Source: DATARR01 sp034666985
GTDB taxonomy: Bacteria; Acidobacteriota; Thermoanaerobaculia; Multivoradales; UBA5704
NCBI GenBank assembly: GCA_034666985.1
Contig: JAXDKS010000012.1
Span: 62,001-126,000 of the forward strand
Direction: 5' to 3'
DNA: 64,000 nucleotides
Below, in pieces: positions 47,879 through 56,971 of the stretch. The translations under genes were made by a program, and so were the position numbers. The notes under the pieces were generated by a model, which made no database searches, had not been told where the DNA came from, and worked only from the letters and a program-made list of their open reading frames with translations. Positions within the stretch are counted from its first letter, which is position 1; each line of letters opens with the position of its first letter.

Positions 47879-49009
47879 CTACTTCCCCAAATCCTTCCCG
47901 TACCCGTACCCCTTGCGGGCCTTGATCCGGAACTCGGGGTTGGTGGTCTTCACGTCGACCTCCTGGAACCCCGACTTGCCGGCCGGCTGCTGGCTCGCGT
48001 AGCTGAGCAGGTAGTAGCCGTTGTTCTCCTTCGCCACCTGGTCGAGCGGGGTCGAGAAGTTGGTGACGTTGAAAAAGTAGCGGCCGCCGGTGTCGTTCGA
48101 CAGGAGGTTCAGCGAGTCGGAGAGCGTGTGCTCCACGGCTGGCGGTGTCAGGTCGAGGCTGTAGACGGCCACGTTGTTGTCGTTGAGCGCCCGCACCGTG
48201 GGCTTGAAGTAGCGGTCGTCCGGCACGTAGCTGCCGAAGGGGTTCTCCCGGCCCGGCAGGCCGAAGGTGAAGAGGAGGAGGTTCTTGCGCCCGCGGACGT
48301 TGCCCGCCGACCGGGCGATCTGCTGCATCGCCTCGTAGATGTTGGGGGTCTTGTTCCGCAGCTCATCGCCCTTGGGCAGGCCGGCGAGCAGCGATGGGCC
48401 GCCGTCCGCCTTGATCCGCGAGGGATAGTTGCCCTCGAAGTCCTTGCCCTTGACGGCGTCGCCGATGGCCGCGATCAGGGCCTTGCGGTCGTGGGTGAAG
48501 TCCTGCTGCACCTTGAGGCGGCTGTCGTAGGAGACCACCGCCACCCAGTCGTTGGCGAGCAGCTCGTTCTCCACCCAGCCGCGGGCCCGCTTGGCCGCTT
48601 CCATCTGCTGCGAGAGGAGCTGCGGAGCCTCCTGGGCGTTGACTTTCTGGTCCTCGAAGAAGAGGACGAAGTACCGGTCGTCAGTCCCCTGCTCGGTGCT
48701 GACGCCCTGCTTCGCCAGGGTGGGCGAGGACTCGAGGAGGCGGCGGTTGCTGTAGAAGGTCACGCCGGTGAGGTCCACGGGCTTGCCGTTCTCCTTCACC
48801 ACGAAGTCGCTCTTGTCGAGCCCCACGATCACGTTGCCGTTGGCGTCGGTGACCAGCACGTCCAGGAGAACCTCGTTGACGTTCACCTTGCCCTGGAATT
48901 CGCCCTGGGGCTTGTCCTGGGTGTTCTGAGGGGCTTGGGCCAGGGTCGCGCGCCCGATACTGCAGAGCACGATGAGGGCGAGCGCCGTCATCCGCATGGT
49001 TCGAGACAT
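47879..49009 (-). CDS. Exported VWA-domain protein, acidobacterial VWFA-related type (2)
   Basis: A 376-residue paralogue of the protein at 33754. It has a signal peptide (MTALALIVLCSIGRATLAQA), the beta domain VNEVLLDVLVTDANGNVIVGLDKSDF and a VWA-like part (YFVLFFEDQKVNAQ, LLLFTFGLPG, VAVYSLDLTPPAVEHTL), and ends near GYYLLSYASQ and EFRIKARKGYGYG. Like its relative it lacks a clean MIDAS. The start ATG 49009 has AAAGGAGAAAATAAC. It is probably secreted or periplasmic; the function is unknown. Confidence 0.86.
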   Translation of the reverse strand: MSRTMRMTALALIVLCSIGRATLAQAPQNTQDKPQGEFQGKVNVNEVLLDVLVTDANGNVIVGLDKSDFVVKENGKPVDLTGVTFYSNRRLLESSPTLAKQGVSTEQGTDDRYFVLFFEDQKVNAQEAPQLLSQQMEAAKRARGWVENELLANDWVAVVSYDSRLKVQQDFTHDRKALIAAIGDAVKGKDFEGNYPSRIKADGGPSLLAGLPKGDELRNKTPNIYEAMQQIARSAGNVRGRKNLLLFTFGLPGRENPFGSYVPDDRYFKPTVRALNDNNVAVYSLDLTPPAVEHTLSDSLNLLSNDTGGRYFFNVTNFSTPLDQVAKENNGYYLLSYASQQPAGKSGFQEVDVKTTNPEFRIKARKGYGYGKDLGK

Positions 49010-49050
49010 GTTATTTTCTCCTTTGATCGGGGTCGGACTTCTGGATTTCC

Positions 49051-49080
49051 ATATACGTCCGTCCCCTCTAGAGAGAGCAA
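49051..49080 (-). promoter_or_regulatory. Candidate promoter of the second VWA gene
   Basis: On the minus strand TTGCTC (49075-49080), an 18-base spacer and GTATAT (49051-49056). The leader would be about 35 bases and contains AAAGGAG. Confidence 0.4.
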
Positions 49081-49169
49081 GGGCCGGGCCAGGATTATTC
49101 CGGAGGACACCCCGAGGGGACTGCCGGGCTCCCCGTCCTCGCGAGAGGACGAGAACGGGTCCCGCACCG

Positions 49170-51302
49170 TCACCCGAACCGGGCGTAGAAGCCGCCGGCC
49201 TCGGCGGTGGCGCGCAGGGCGTCGGAGGGTCGGAAGCGGTCGCCCACGGCGCTCTCCAGCCGCTCCAGGGTGGCGAGGACCTGTCCCAAGCCCTCCTGGT
49301 CCGCCCAGCGGCAGAGGCCGCCGCGGAAAGGCGGGAAGCCGGTGCCGAAGATCAGGGCCAGATCAACGTCCGAAGCGCTCTTCACCACCCCCTCCTCCAG
49401 GCAGCGGGCGGCCTCGTTGACCATGGGCAGCACCATGCGGTCGGCGATGAGCCCTGAGTCCGGGTTCTCCACCTCGGGGTGGAGGCCCAGCAGGGTGTAG
49501 ACGCTGGGGTCCGGCCCCTGCCGCTCCTTGCCCTCGTAGAGATAGAAGCCCTTGCCGTTCTTGGTGCCCAGCCGGCCGGACTGCGGCACCTTGTCGAGCC
49601 AGGCCGGCACGGGCAGGCGGTCGCCGAAGGCGTCGCGCAGGATGTGGGCCACCTTGGTGGCGACGTCGATCCCCACCTCGTCCTGCAGGGTGATGGGGCC
49701 GACGGGCATGCCCCAGTCGGTCATGGCCCGGTCCAGGTCCTCCATGCGATAGCCCTCGTCGAGCAGCCAGAGGGCCTCGGTGGAGTAGAACATCAGCAGC
49801 CGGTTGACCAGGAAGCCGGGGGTGTCCTTCACCAGGATGGGGGTCTTGCCCAGCTTGCGGGTGAAGGCGAAGACCGTGTTCACCGCCACCGGATCGCTGC
49901 CCTCGGGGGCGACCACCTCCACCAGCGGCATGCGGCCGACGGGATTGAAGAAGTGCATGCCCACCACCCGGCCGCGCTCGGGCGTTTTCGCGCCGATGGC
50001 CCCGACGGAGAGCGACGAGGTGTTGGAGGCGAGCACGGCGTCGGCGCGCACGTGCTTCGCCGTCTCGGCGAAGACCTCCTGCTTGACCCCCAGGCTCTCG
50101 ACGATGGCCTCGATCACCAGGTCCGCCCGGGCGAAGCCCGAGTAGTCGAGGGTGGGCAGCAGGAGGGCCATCCTGTGCCGCGACTCCGGGACAGTCATCC
50201 GGCGGCGCTGCACCTGCTTGGCGAAGAGCTCCGCCGCGTGCTGCATGCCGCTCGCCAGGGCCTCGTCGCGCACGTCCTTCATGCGCACGGGGAGGCCGGT
50301 CTTGTCGGCGATGAGCTGGGCGATGCCGCCGCCCATCACGCCCGCCCCCAGCACGGCCGTGTTGCGCACCTTGCGCGGCTCGGCGCCGGGCAGGCCGGTC
50401 TCCTTCTTCGCCTCCTCCGTGAGGTGGAAGACGTGAACCAAGTTCTTCGAGATCCTCGACGTCGCCAGCTCGGAGACGGCCCGGGCCTCGGCGTCGAAGC
50501 CCGCCTTCTCCCCCTGCTCGATGCCCACCCGCACCACCTCGATGGCCCGCAGGGGCGCCGGGTAGTGCCCGCGGGTCTGTTCCAGGGTCTTCTTGCGTGC
50601 CTGATCGAAGAGGATCTTCCGCCCCACGGGGTTCTTCTCCAGGAGCAGCTCCTTGAAGTCGACTCCGGAGCTCTCGTCGCTGCGCTTCTTGTCCAGGCGT
50701 TCGAGGGCGAAGTCGCGCACCGTGTCGAGGAAGCGGGCGTCGGGGAGCAGGGCGTCCACGAGGCCGAGCTTCAGGGCCTTGCGGCCGTCGACGGTCTTGC
50801 CGGTGAGGATCAGGTCCAGGGCTTCGGCGATGCCGAGGAGGCGCGGCAGGCGGGTGGAGCCCCCCCAGGCCGGGAGGATGCCGAGCTGCACCTCGGGGAG
50901 TCCCATCTTGGTGTCGGCCCGGTCGCTGGCCACGCGGTACGTGGAGGCGAGGGAGATCTCCAGCCCGCCGCCCAGGCAGACGCCGCGGATGGCGGCGACG
51001 GTGGGGAAGGGGAGGGATTCCCAGACCGCGAACAGGCGGTGGCCCACCCGCGAGCCGGCCTCCGCCTCCACCGGATCGATCACCCGGGCGATCTCCTCGA
51101 CGTCGGCGCCGGCGATGAAGCTCCCGGACTTGCCCGAGAGGAGGATCAGGCAGCCGACGTCCTGTCGCCCACCCAGCTCCTCCAGCAGCCTCTCCAGCTC
51201 CTGCAGAGCGGTGCGGGTGAAGACGTTGACCTTCTTGTCCGGCGTGTCGAACGTCAGCGTCGCCAGCCGGTCGGCGCCGACCTCGAGATGGAAGTTGGCC
51301 AC
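49170..51302 (-). CDS. Fatty acid oxidation multifunctional protein (FadJ/FadB-like)
   Basis: A 710-residue fusion of enoyl-CoA hydratase (1-190) and 3-hydroxyacyl-CoA dehydrogenase (about 315-700). The hydratase glutamates are present (CLGGGLE and GLPEVQLGILP), as is the oxyanion loop GSFIAGADVEE. The dehydrogenase has the NAD motif GAGVMGGGIAQ and catalytic His in MHFFNPVGRMPLVEV. It performs two steps of beta-oxidation. No thiolase gene is adjacent. The acyl-CoA synthetase lies 6 bp upstream on the same strand, so they form an operon. Confidence 0.93.
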   Translation of the reverse strand: MANFHLEVGADRLATLTFDTPDKKVNVFTRTALQELERLLEELGGRQDVGCLILLSGKSGSFIAGADVEEIARVIDPVEAEAGSRVGHRLFAVWESLPFPTVAAIRGVCLGGGLEISLASTYRVASDRADTKMGLPEVQLGILPAWGGSTRLPRLLGIAEALDLILTGKTVDGRKALKLGLVDALLPDARFLDTVRDFALERLDKKRSDESSGVDFKELLLEKNPVGRKILFDQARKKTLEQTRGHYPAPLRAIEVVRVGIEQGEKAGFDAEARAVSELATSRISKNLVHVFHLTEEAKKETGLPGAEPRKVRNTAVLGAGVMGGGIAQLIADKTGLPVRMKDVRDEALASGMQHAAELFAKQVQRRRMTVPESRHRMALLLPTLDYSGFARADLVIEAIVESLGVKQEVFAETAKHVRADAVLASNTSSLSVGAIGAKTPERGRVVGMHFFNPVGRMPLVEVVAPEGSDPVAVNTVFAFTRKLGKTPILVKDTPGFLVNRLLMFYSTEALWLLDEGYRMEDLDRAMTDWGMPVGPITLQDEVGIDVATKVAHILRDAFGDRLPVPAWLDKVPQSGRLGTKNGKGFYLYEGKERQGPDPSVYTLLGLHPEVENPDSGLIADRMVLPMVNEAARCLEEGVVKSASDVDLALIFGTGFPPFRGGLCRWADQEGLGQVLATLERLESAVGDRFRPSDALRATAEAGGFYARFG

Positions 51303-51308
51303 GTTCCC

Positions 51309-53102
51309 CTACCCCCCGTGCTTGTCCGCCTCGGCATAGAGGCGGTCGATGACCTCGCCGTACTTCTGGTTGATCACCCGGCGCTTGACCTTCTGGGTCG
51401 GCGTCAGCTCGCCGGTCTCTAGGGTGAACTCGTTGGACAGCAGCTCCCAGGCCACGATCTTCTCGAAGCCGGCGAGACCGGCGTTGACCGTCTGCACCTC
51501 CTGGCCGAGGAGGGTCCGGACCTTGGGATCGGCCGCCAGCGCCTCGGGGCTCGCCCCACCGATCCCCTGCTTCTCGGCCCACCCCTTGAGGGCGTCGAAG
51601 TCGGGCACCAGCAGCGCCGAGAGGAACTTCCGGCGATCGCCGATGACCACCGCCTGGCTGATGAAGCGGCTGTTCTTGAGCGCGTTCTCGATCGGCGCCG
51701 GCGCCACGTTCTTGCCGTAGGCGTTGATGATCAGCTCCTTCTTGCGGTCGGTGATCCGCAGGAAGCCATCGGAGTCGATCTCGCCGATGTCGCCGGTGTG
51801 GAACCAGCCCTCGGAGTCGATGACCTCCGCCGTCTCCTTTTCCATGCCCCAGTAGCCCTTCATGATGTTGGGTCCGCGGGACAGGATCTCGCCGTCGGAG
51901 GCGATCTGGACCTCGACGCCGGGGATGGGGCGTCCCACCGTGCCCATCTTCACCGCGGCGCGCGCGTTCACCGAGATCACCGGCGAGGTCTCCGACAGGC
52001 CGTAGCCCTCGTAGATGGGCACGCCGGCGCCCCAGAAGAACTCGGCGAGCTCGCGGGAGAGCGGCGCGCCACCCGAGATGGCGAAGGCGAAGCGGCCGCC
52101 CAGCCGGTCGATGATCTTCTTGAACACCAGCTTGTCGGCCAGGGCGAGCTGAATGCCAAGCCAGCCCGGCGGGCTCTGGTGCTTCAGCCGGTAGGGGAGG
52201 GCCTGGCGGCCCAGCGCCACGGCCCAGGCGAACAGCCGCTGGCGGATGGGCGAGGAGGACGCCACGTTCTCCTGGATCCTGCCGAGCAGCTTCTCGTAGA
52301 CCCGTGGCACCGAGACGAAGACGTGCGGCTTGACCTCCTGGAGGTTCTGCGCCACCGCCGCCACCGACTCGGCGTAGGCGATGGAGCACCCCGTGAGGAA
52401 GTAGCAATAGTCCACCAGCCGCTCGAAGGAGTGGGAGAGGGGCAGGAAGGAGAGCGCCGTGAAGCGGGCGTCGAGGTTCAGCACCGAGAGACCCGAGACG
52501 ACGTTCGAGGCGATGTTGCCGTGGGTCAGCATGACCCCCTTGGGCGTCCCCGTGGTGCCGCTGGTATAGATGAAGGTCGCGAGGTCCTCCGGCTGCACGG
52601 CGCGGGCCCGCCGCTCGAATTCCTCGACGTCGACGCCGGCGCCGCGGTTGATGAGCGTGTCCAGGCTGAGCACCCGTGGATCGTCCGGCTCCCCCTTGAT
52701 GAGGACGAACTGTTTGACCCGCGGCAGCTCGTCCGCGTGCGCCAGCAGCCCCTCCAGATGGGCCGGAGTCTCGGCGATCACCACCGTGGCCTCGCAGTTG
52801 GCGGCGATGTAGGCCGCCTGGTCCGGCAGCAGCGTGGGGTAGATGGGCACCAGCACGGCCCCGGCGCACAGGGTGGCGAAGTCCACCGTGGGCCAGTGCG
52901 GGCCGTTCTCGGACATCAGCGCCACGCGGTCGCCGCGCTCGACCCCGAGGTCCACGAGGGCCTTCGACAGCCGCCGGACGCGGTCCACCAGCTCCGCCGT
53001 CGAGATCGGCTGGAAGCTGCCCGCGATCTTCGAGTACAGGCAGTCCGGCTTGTTGTAGCTCGCCGCCTTCAAGAACAGCTCCGTCAAGGTTCTGACCGAC
53101 AT
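51309..53102 (-). CDS. Long-chain acyl-CoA synthetase (AMP-dependent ligase)
   Basis: A 597-residue ANL-superfamily enzyme with YTSGTTGTPKGVMLTHGN (P-loop), YEGYGLSETSP, WFHTGDIGEID and the C-terminal lysine region GKNVAPAPIEN. It activates fatty acids with ATP and CoA, feeding the FadJ-like enzyme encoded downstream. The start is ATG 53102 with GGGAGGG upstream. It belongs to the FAA1-type/LACS group. Confidence 0.93.
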   Translation of the reverse strand: MSVRTLTELFLKAASYNKPDCLYSKIAGSFQPISTAELVDRVRRLSKALVDLGVERGDRVALMSENGPHWPTVDFATLCAGAVLVPIYPTLLPDQAAYIAANCEATVVIAETPAHLEGLLAHADELPRVKQFVLIKGEPDDPRVLSLDTLINRGAGVDVEEFERRARAVQPEDLATFIYTSGTTGTPKGVMLTHGNIASNVVSGLSVLNLDARFTALSFLPLSHSFERLVDYCYFLTGCSIAYAESVAAVAQNLQEVKPHVFVSVPRVYEKLLGRIQENVASSSPIRQRLFAWAVALGRQALPYRLKHQSPPGWLGIQLALADKLVFKKIIDRLGGRFAFAISGGAPLSRELAEFFWGAGVPIYEGYGLSETSPVISVNARAAVKMGTVGRPIPGVEVQIASDGEILSRGPNIMKGYWGMEKETAEVIDSEGWFHTGDIGEIDSDGFLRITDRKKELIINAYGKNVAPAPIENALKNSRFISQAVVIGDRRKFLSALLVPDFDALKGWAEKQGIGGASPEALAADPKVRTLLGQEVQTVNAGLAGFEKIVAWELLSNEFTLETGELTPTQKVKRRVINQKYGEVIDRLYAEADKHGG

Positions 53103-53295
53103 GTGGACCCTCCCGCTTCGGTTTCGCGGGCATTGTATCCCATGGGGCGGAGGGGGACCGGCGCCGCGGTACAGGGGGAAGGAGCGGAGCCCAGGGGGTA
53201 GCGCAACGTTACCGTCTGGAGCAACCTCTCCCTTGTAGGGAAGGACTCCGCCGGCATTCCGCCGCACGCCGAGATCCTCCCTTCAAGGAGCTCTC

Positions 53296-53562
53296 ATGTC
53301 TTCGCATCGCATTCTGCGCAATGGAGTTGTCGTCGCCGTCCTGATCGCCCTCCTAGCCGCCGCCGGCGCGCCCGCCCAGGCCCGCCCCCTCCGTCCGGCC
53401 GTTGAGAGAACCTCTCACGTTGCCGGATTCGGCGAGCGTCTCTGGCATTTCCTGATGAGCCTCTGGACACGGGATCTGCGGAAGGAGGGAACGTCGATCG
53501 ACCCCGACGGAGGAGATAAGCCCAATGAGGGCATGACGATTGACCCCGACGGCCGTAGCTAG
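53296..53562 (+). CDS. Small exported protein with two IDPDG motifs (88 residues)
   Basis: Starts at ATG 53296 behind AAGGAG. The signal peptide ends near AQA (residues 1-29). The mature part has GFGERLWHFLMSLW, then EGTSIDPDG and GMTIDPDGRS at the end. The paralogue at 14223-14525 has the same signal peptide, aromatic helix and two IDP-type motifs. It is followed by a terminator and then by the zinc-knuckle/TPR gene, as in the other copy. Its function is unknown; it acts outside the cytoplasm. Confidence 0.78.
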   Translation: MSSHRILRNGVVVAVLIALLAAAGAPAQARPLRPAVERTSHVAGFGERLWHFLMSLWTRDLRKEGTSIDPDGGDKPNEGMTIDPDGRS

Positions 53563-53571
53563 GAGGGGTCA

Positions 53572-53603
53572 CGGGGCCGGAGACTTTCCGGCCCCGCATT
53601 TTT
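53572..53603 (+). terminator. Terminator between exported-peptide gene and TPR gene (module 2)
   Basis: A perfect 9-bp stem CGGGGCCGG/CCGGCCCCG (53572-53596, 7-base loop) followed by CA and five Ts. It lies 10 bases after the peptide stop, in the same position as the terminator of module 1. Confidence 0.85.
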
Positions 53604-53681
53604 CCGTCAGGTGTCACGAAAGGTCCAGTTTTTGGTACTATGTTGTTTACAGGGGCATCCAGGAACCAAGGAGGCTTACCT

Positions 53682-54953
53682 TTGGAAGAAACGCATCTGT
53701 CGGTTGAGACCCTCGCCAGGTGGCTCTCGGGAGGCTTGGAGCATGAGGAGATGCTCCGGCTGGTGATCCCGCACTTCCTGGCGCGCTGTCCGGTGTGCCG
53801 GGAGCGGCGCGAGGAGATCGCGCGAATGCAGAAGGAGGTCGGCCATTGGAACGAAGAGGTGGTCGTCCTGGAAGGGCAGGAGGCGCCGGAGCTCTGGGAG
53901 CGGCTGGCGGAGCGCCCCTATGCGGAGCAGCTCCGGACGGTCGAGGAGGATGAGGGGCTCCATGCCTGGGGGCTCTGCCAGCTCCTCCTCAAAAGGAGCC
54001 GGGAGGCGGTCTTCAACGACCCCGGCGAGGCGGTGGAGCTGGCCAATCTGGCGCTCCGGGTCGTTCGCCACCTTGGAACTGCCTATGACCCGAATTGGGT
54101 GATGGACCTCCGCGCCCGTTGCTTTGCCTATCTCGGCAACGCACGCCGTGTCCTGGGCGAGCTGCGCAGCGCGGATGACGCCTTCGTCAAGGCCCAGAGA
54201 TGTCTCGCCCGCAGCTCGAGTGGCAATTCCGAGATCCAGGCCGAGGTACTCAGCTTGACGAGCTCCTTGAGGCGGGCGCAGAGGCGGCTCGATGAAGCTC
54301 TGGAGCTGATCGACCGGGCTCTGGTTCTGTACCGGGGGAGCGGAGAGCTTAAAGACATCGGGAAATCTCTCCTCAAAAAGGCCAAGATCCTTGAGGAGAT
54401 CGGAGAGCTGATCCCGGCGATCGATCTCCTACGAGCTGCTACTGCCGAGATCGACCGGTCCAGCGAGCCGCGGCTCTTCACCTATGCCCGCTATAACCTG
54501 CTGGGCTGCCTCATTCAGGCTGGCCAGATCGACGAAGCGGAGCGGCTCCTGCCCGAAGTCCGCGATTCCCTGCGGGACAACACAAAGGAGCTGGACCAGA
54601 TTCGTCTCCGCTGGGTGGAGGGAAACGTCGACTTCGCTCTCGGTCGTCTCGGTCCCGCCGAAGCCGCCTTCCGGGAGGTCCAGCACGAATTTCTGGAGCG
54701 CCGCATGGGCTACGACGCGGCCCTGGTCTCCCTCGATCTCGCCCTGCTCTTCACCCAGGAAGGATGCGTGGAGGATCTGAAGAGGCTCGCGGCCGAGCTG
54801 ATGCCCGTCTTCGAGTCACGGGACGTCCACCGCGAGGCCATCGTGGCCCTCCTGATGTTCCAGCGCGCCTGCGAGGAGGAGAAGCTGACGGTCGAGCTCG
54901 TCCGCCAGTTCGCGGAGTACCTGAGGAGGGAGCGGCGGGGGAACGGGATGTGA
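53682..54953 (+). CDS. Soluble zinc-knuckle/TPR protein, paralogue of 12742-14109
   Basis: A 423-residue cytosolic protein. The N-terminus has H31-x4-C36-x2-C39 (PHFLARCPVCRERREEI), like an anti-sigma zinc domain with one extra spacer residue, followed by TPR-like helices (RARCFAYLGNARRVLGELRS, RRLDEALELIDRALVLYRGS, ARYNLLGCLIQAGQIDEAER). There is no membrane helix. The start is TTG 53682, with AAGGAGG 7 bases upstream; both paralogues use TTG. A TACTAT near 53636 may be the -10 of a private promoter after the terminator. It may sense or control the exported peptide or a sigma factor; that is inference. Confidence 0.8.
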   Translation: MEETHLSVETLARWLSGGLEHEEMLRLVIPHFLARCPVCRERREEIARMQKEVGHWNEEVVVLEGQEAPELWERLAERPYAEQLRTVEEDEGLHAWGLCQLLLKRSREAVFNDPGEAVELANLALRVVRHLGTAYDPNWVMDLRARCFAYLGNARRVLGELRSADDAFVKAQRCLARSSSGNSEIQAEVLSLTSSLRRAQRRLDEALELIDRALVLYRGSGELKDIGKSLLKKAKILEEIGELIPAIDLLRAATAEIDRSSEPRLFTYARYNLLGCLIQAGQIDEAERLLPEVRDSLRDNTKELDQIRLRWVEGNVDFALGRLGPAEAAFREVQHEFLERRMGYDAALVSLDLALLFTQEGCVEDLKRLAAELMPVFESRDVHREAIVALLMFQRACEEEKLTVELVRQFAEYLRRERRGNGM

Positions 54954-55064
54954 TCAAGGACGACAAGGACTGCAAGGACAGCAAGGACTGCAAGGACATT
55001 GAATCCTTCTTGTCCCTGATGTCCTTGCAGTCCTTTGGGTCCTTGTTGTCCCTTGTTGGAAGTT
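54954..55064. repeat. Intergenic palindrome, family B, copy 2
   Basis: It begins one base after the TPR stop codon. The left arm has five AAGGAC words exactly 9 bp apart; the right arm has GTCCTT-type words 9 bp apart (GTCCTTgcaGTCCTTtgg). It can fold into a long hairpin. Confidence 0.85.
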
Positions 55065-55076
55065 GAAGACCCCCGC

Positions 55077-55105
55077 TTGACTGCCGGGCGAGCCGGCGGT
55101 ATCCT
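55077..55105 (+). promoter_or_regulatory. tRNA-Pro promoter
   Basis: TTGACT (55077-55082), a 17-base spacer, TATCCT (55100-55105). Transcription should start near 55112, leaving a 5' leader of about 70 bases before the tRNA. Confidence 0.65.
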
Positions 55106-55182
55106 CCCCGTCCTCGCGGTTGATCCCTCGGGCAGGACTCGCCTTGGCGGGGCCCTGGTCGGCGATACGCCGCAGAAACGTC

Positions 55183-55258
55183 GGGGCGTAGCTCAGCTTG
55201 GTAGAGCGCACGGTTCGGGACCGTGAGGCCGGAGGTTCAAATCCTCTCGCCCCGACCA
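55183..55258 (+). tRNA. tRNA-Pro (anticodon CGG)
   Basis: A complete cloverleaf: acceptor CGGGGCG/CGCCCCG, D arm GCTC...GAGC, anticodon stem CACGG/CCGTG with loop TTCGGGA (anticodon CGG), T arm with TTCAAAT, and an encoded ACCA end. It reads CCG proline codons. The M20 peptidase gene starts 33 bases downstream, so they may share a transcript. Confidence 0.97.
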
Positions 55259-55291
55259 TTTTCCCTTCTTCCTCATCCCATTCCAAGCGCC

Positions 55292-56854
55292 ATGACCCGA
55301 AGGACATCGGTAGCGGCGGCCTTCATCATGGCGATCCTGCTCGTTGCAGGCGCCGTCCAGGCGGCGAAGCCTGCGACCGGAGCACGCGACCCAATTCCGG
55401 AAAAGGTGCGGGCCTGGCGGGCCGCGCATGAGAAGGAGATCGTGGGCGAGCTCTCCGATCTGCTCGCCCTGCCCAACGTCGCCACCCGCGTGGCCGATAT
55501 CGAGCGCAACGCCGACCGTCTGACGGAGATGCTGCGCCGCCGGGGCTTCGAGGTGCGCCGCCTCTCGGCCGGCCCGGGCACGCCCCCGGCCCTCCTCGCC
55601 GATCTGCGGGTCCCCGGAGCGGCGCGGACGGTCGTGTTCTACGCCCACTACGACGGCCAGCCCGTGGGCCAGAAGGGATGGCTCTCCGATCCCTTCAAGC
55701 CGGTGCTGCGCACGGGTCCCCTGGGAGAGGGGGTCCGGGAGGTGGACCTCGCGACGGTCAAGGGGCGCCTCGATCCCGAGTGGCGCCTCTATGCCCGCTC
55801 GGCCAGCGACGACAAGGCGCCCATCGTGGCCATCCTCTCCGCCCTCGACGCGCTGCGGGCCTCGGGCGTCCAGCCGTCAGTGAACGTCAAGCTGTTCCTG
55901 GAGGGAGAGGAGGAGCAGGGCTCTGGCCACCTGACGCAGATCCTGCGACAGAATCTTGACCTCCTGAAGGCCGACGTCTGGCTCCTCTGCGACGGCCCCG
56001 TCCATCCCAGCCGGCGGATGCAGATCTTCTACGGCGCCCGGGGCGTGGCCGGCTTCGAGCTGACGGTCTACGGACCGCTGCGACCCCTCCACAGCGGCCA
56101 CTACGGCAACTGGGCGCCCAATCCGGCGGTGGCGCTGGCCCACCTGGTGGCGAGCCTGCGCGACGAGGAGGGGAAAATCCTCATCCCCGGCTTCTACGAC
56201 GACGTCCGGCCGCTCAACGCCGCCGAGAAGCAGGCCGTGGCCGCCATGCCGCCAGTGGAGGAGGATCTCCGCGACGAGCTGGCCCTGGGGCGGACGGAAG
56301 GCCGCGGCGAGCGCCTCCAGGACCGGCTGATGGACCCGGCGCTCAACGTCGACGGCCTGCGCGCGGCCGAGGTGGGAGAGGGAGCGGCCAATGCCATTCC
56401 CACCGAGGCGCAGGTCGCGATCGACTTCCGCCTGGTGCCGGACCAGACGCCGCAGAAGGTTCGCGACCGGGTGGAGTCCTTCCTGCGCGCCCAGGGCTGG
56501 ACCCTGGTCGACGGGACGCCCGACCGCGAGACGCGGCGCACCCATCCCAAGGTGGCGCGCGTCGACTGGTCGCTCGACTACGCGGCGGCCCGCACCGACA
56601 TGAGCCTCCCCGTCTCCCGTGCCGTGGCCGCGGTGGTGGACCGGACGGTGGGCGGCTCGGCCATCCAGGTCCCCATGCTGGGCGGCAGCGTGCCCATGGT
56701 CCTCTTCACCGAGACCCTGCGCGTGCCGGTGATCGGCGTCCCCATGGTCAACCACGACAACAACCAGCACGGCATCAACGAGAACCTGCGGCTGCAGAAC
56801 CTGTGGGATGGGATCGAGGTGTTCGCGGCGCTGATGACGGAGCTGGACTGGTAG
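55292..56854 (+). CDS. Exported M20 family metallopeptidase
   Basis: A 520-residue protein with a signal peptide (VAAAFIMAILLVAGAVQA). The M20 di-zinc motifs are complete: YAHYDGQPVG (His, Asp), SDDKAP, LEGEEEQGS, CDGPVHP and the C-terminal NHDNNQHGINE. Family members are dipeptidases, carboxypeptidases or deacylases; the substrate is unknown. It is likely periplasmic. Its stop codon TAG lies inside the left arm of a family C palindrome. Confidence 0.9.
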   Translation: MTRRTSVAAAFIMAILLVAGAVQAAKPATGARDPIPEKVRAWRAAHEKEIVGELSDLLALPNVATRVADIERNADRLTEMLRRRGFEVRRLSAGPGTPPALLADLRVPGAARTVVFYAHYDGQPVGQKGWLSDPFKPVLRTGPLGEGVREVDLATVKGRLDPEWRLYARSASDDKAPIVAILSALDALRASGVQPSVNVKLFLEGEEEQGSGHLTQILRQNLDLLKADVWLLCDGPVHPSRRMQIFYGARGVAGFELTVYGPLRPLHSGHYGNWAPNPAVALAHLVASLRDEEGKILIPGFYDDVRPLNAAEKQAVAAMPPVEEDLRDELALGRTEGRGERLQDRLMDPALNVDGLRAAEVGEGAANAIPTEAQVAIDFRLVPDQTPQKVRDRVESFLRAQGWTLVDGTPDRETRRTHPKVARVDWSLDYAAARTDMSLPVSRAVAAVVDRTVGGSAIQVPMLGGSVPMVLFTETLRVPVIGVPMVNHDNNQHGINENLRLQNLWDGIEVFAALMTELDW

Positions 56855-56904
56855 GGTGCGCTGTGCGCACCGTCACCGTCAATGGTGCGCACAGCGCACC
56901 CTAC
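56851..56904. repeat. Palindrome family C, copy 3
   Basis: A 54-bp element: GTAGGGTGCGCTGTGCGCAC on the left and its exact inverted copy on the right, around a 12-base centre. Its second to fourth bases are the stop codon of the M20 gene. A family D element follows 15 bases later. Confidence 0.88.
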
Positions 56905-56919
56905 CCCGCTTTCCGTGTT

Positions 56920-56961
56920 GATCGGACGGATCCGACCGATCGGTCCGATCCGTCCGATCCG
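56920..56961. repeat. Repeat family D, copy 2 (near-perfect palindrome)
   Basis: Four 9-bp units (GATCGGACG, GATCCGACC, GATCGGTCC, GATCCGTCC) plus GATC; the 40 bases form a palindrome with a single mismatch. It lies 10 bases from the stop codon of the FadL-type gene and, with family C, makes up the gap between two convergent genes. Confidence 0.88.
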
Positions 56962-56971
56962 CAAAAAGCGC

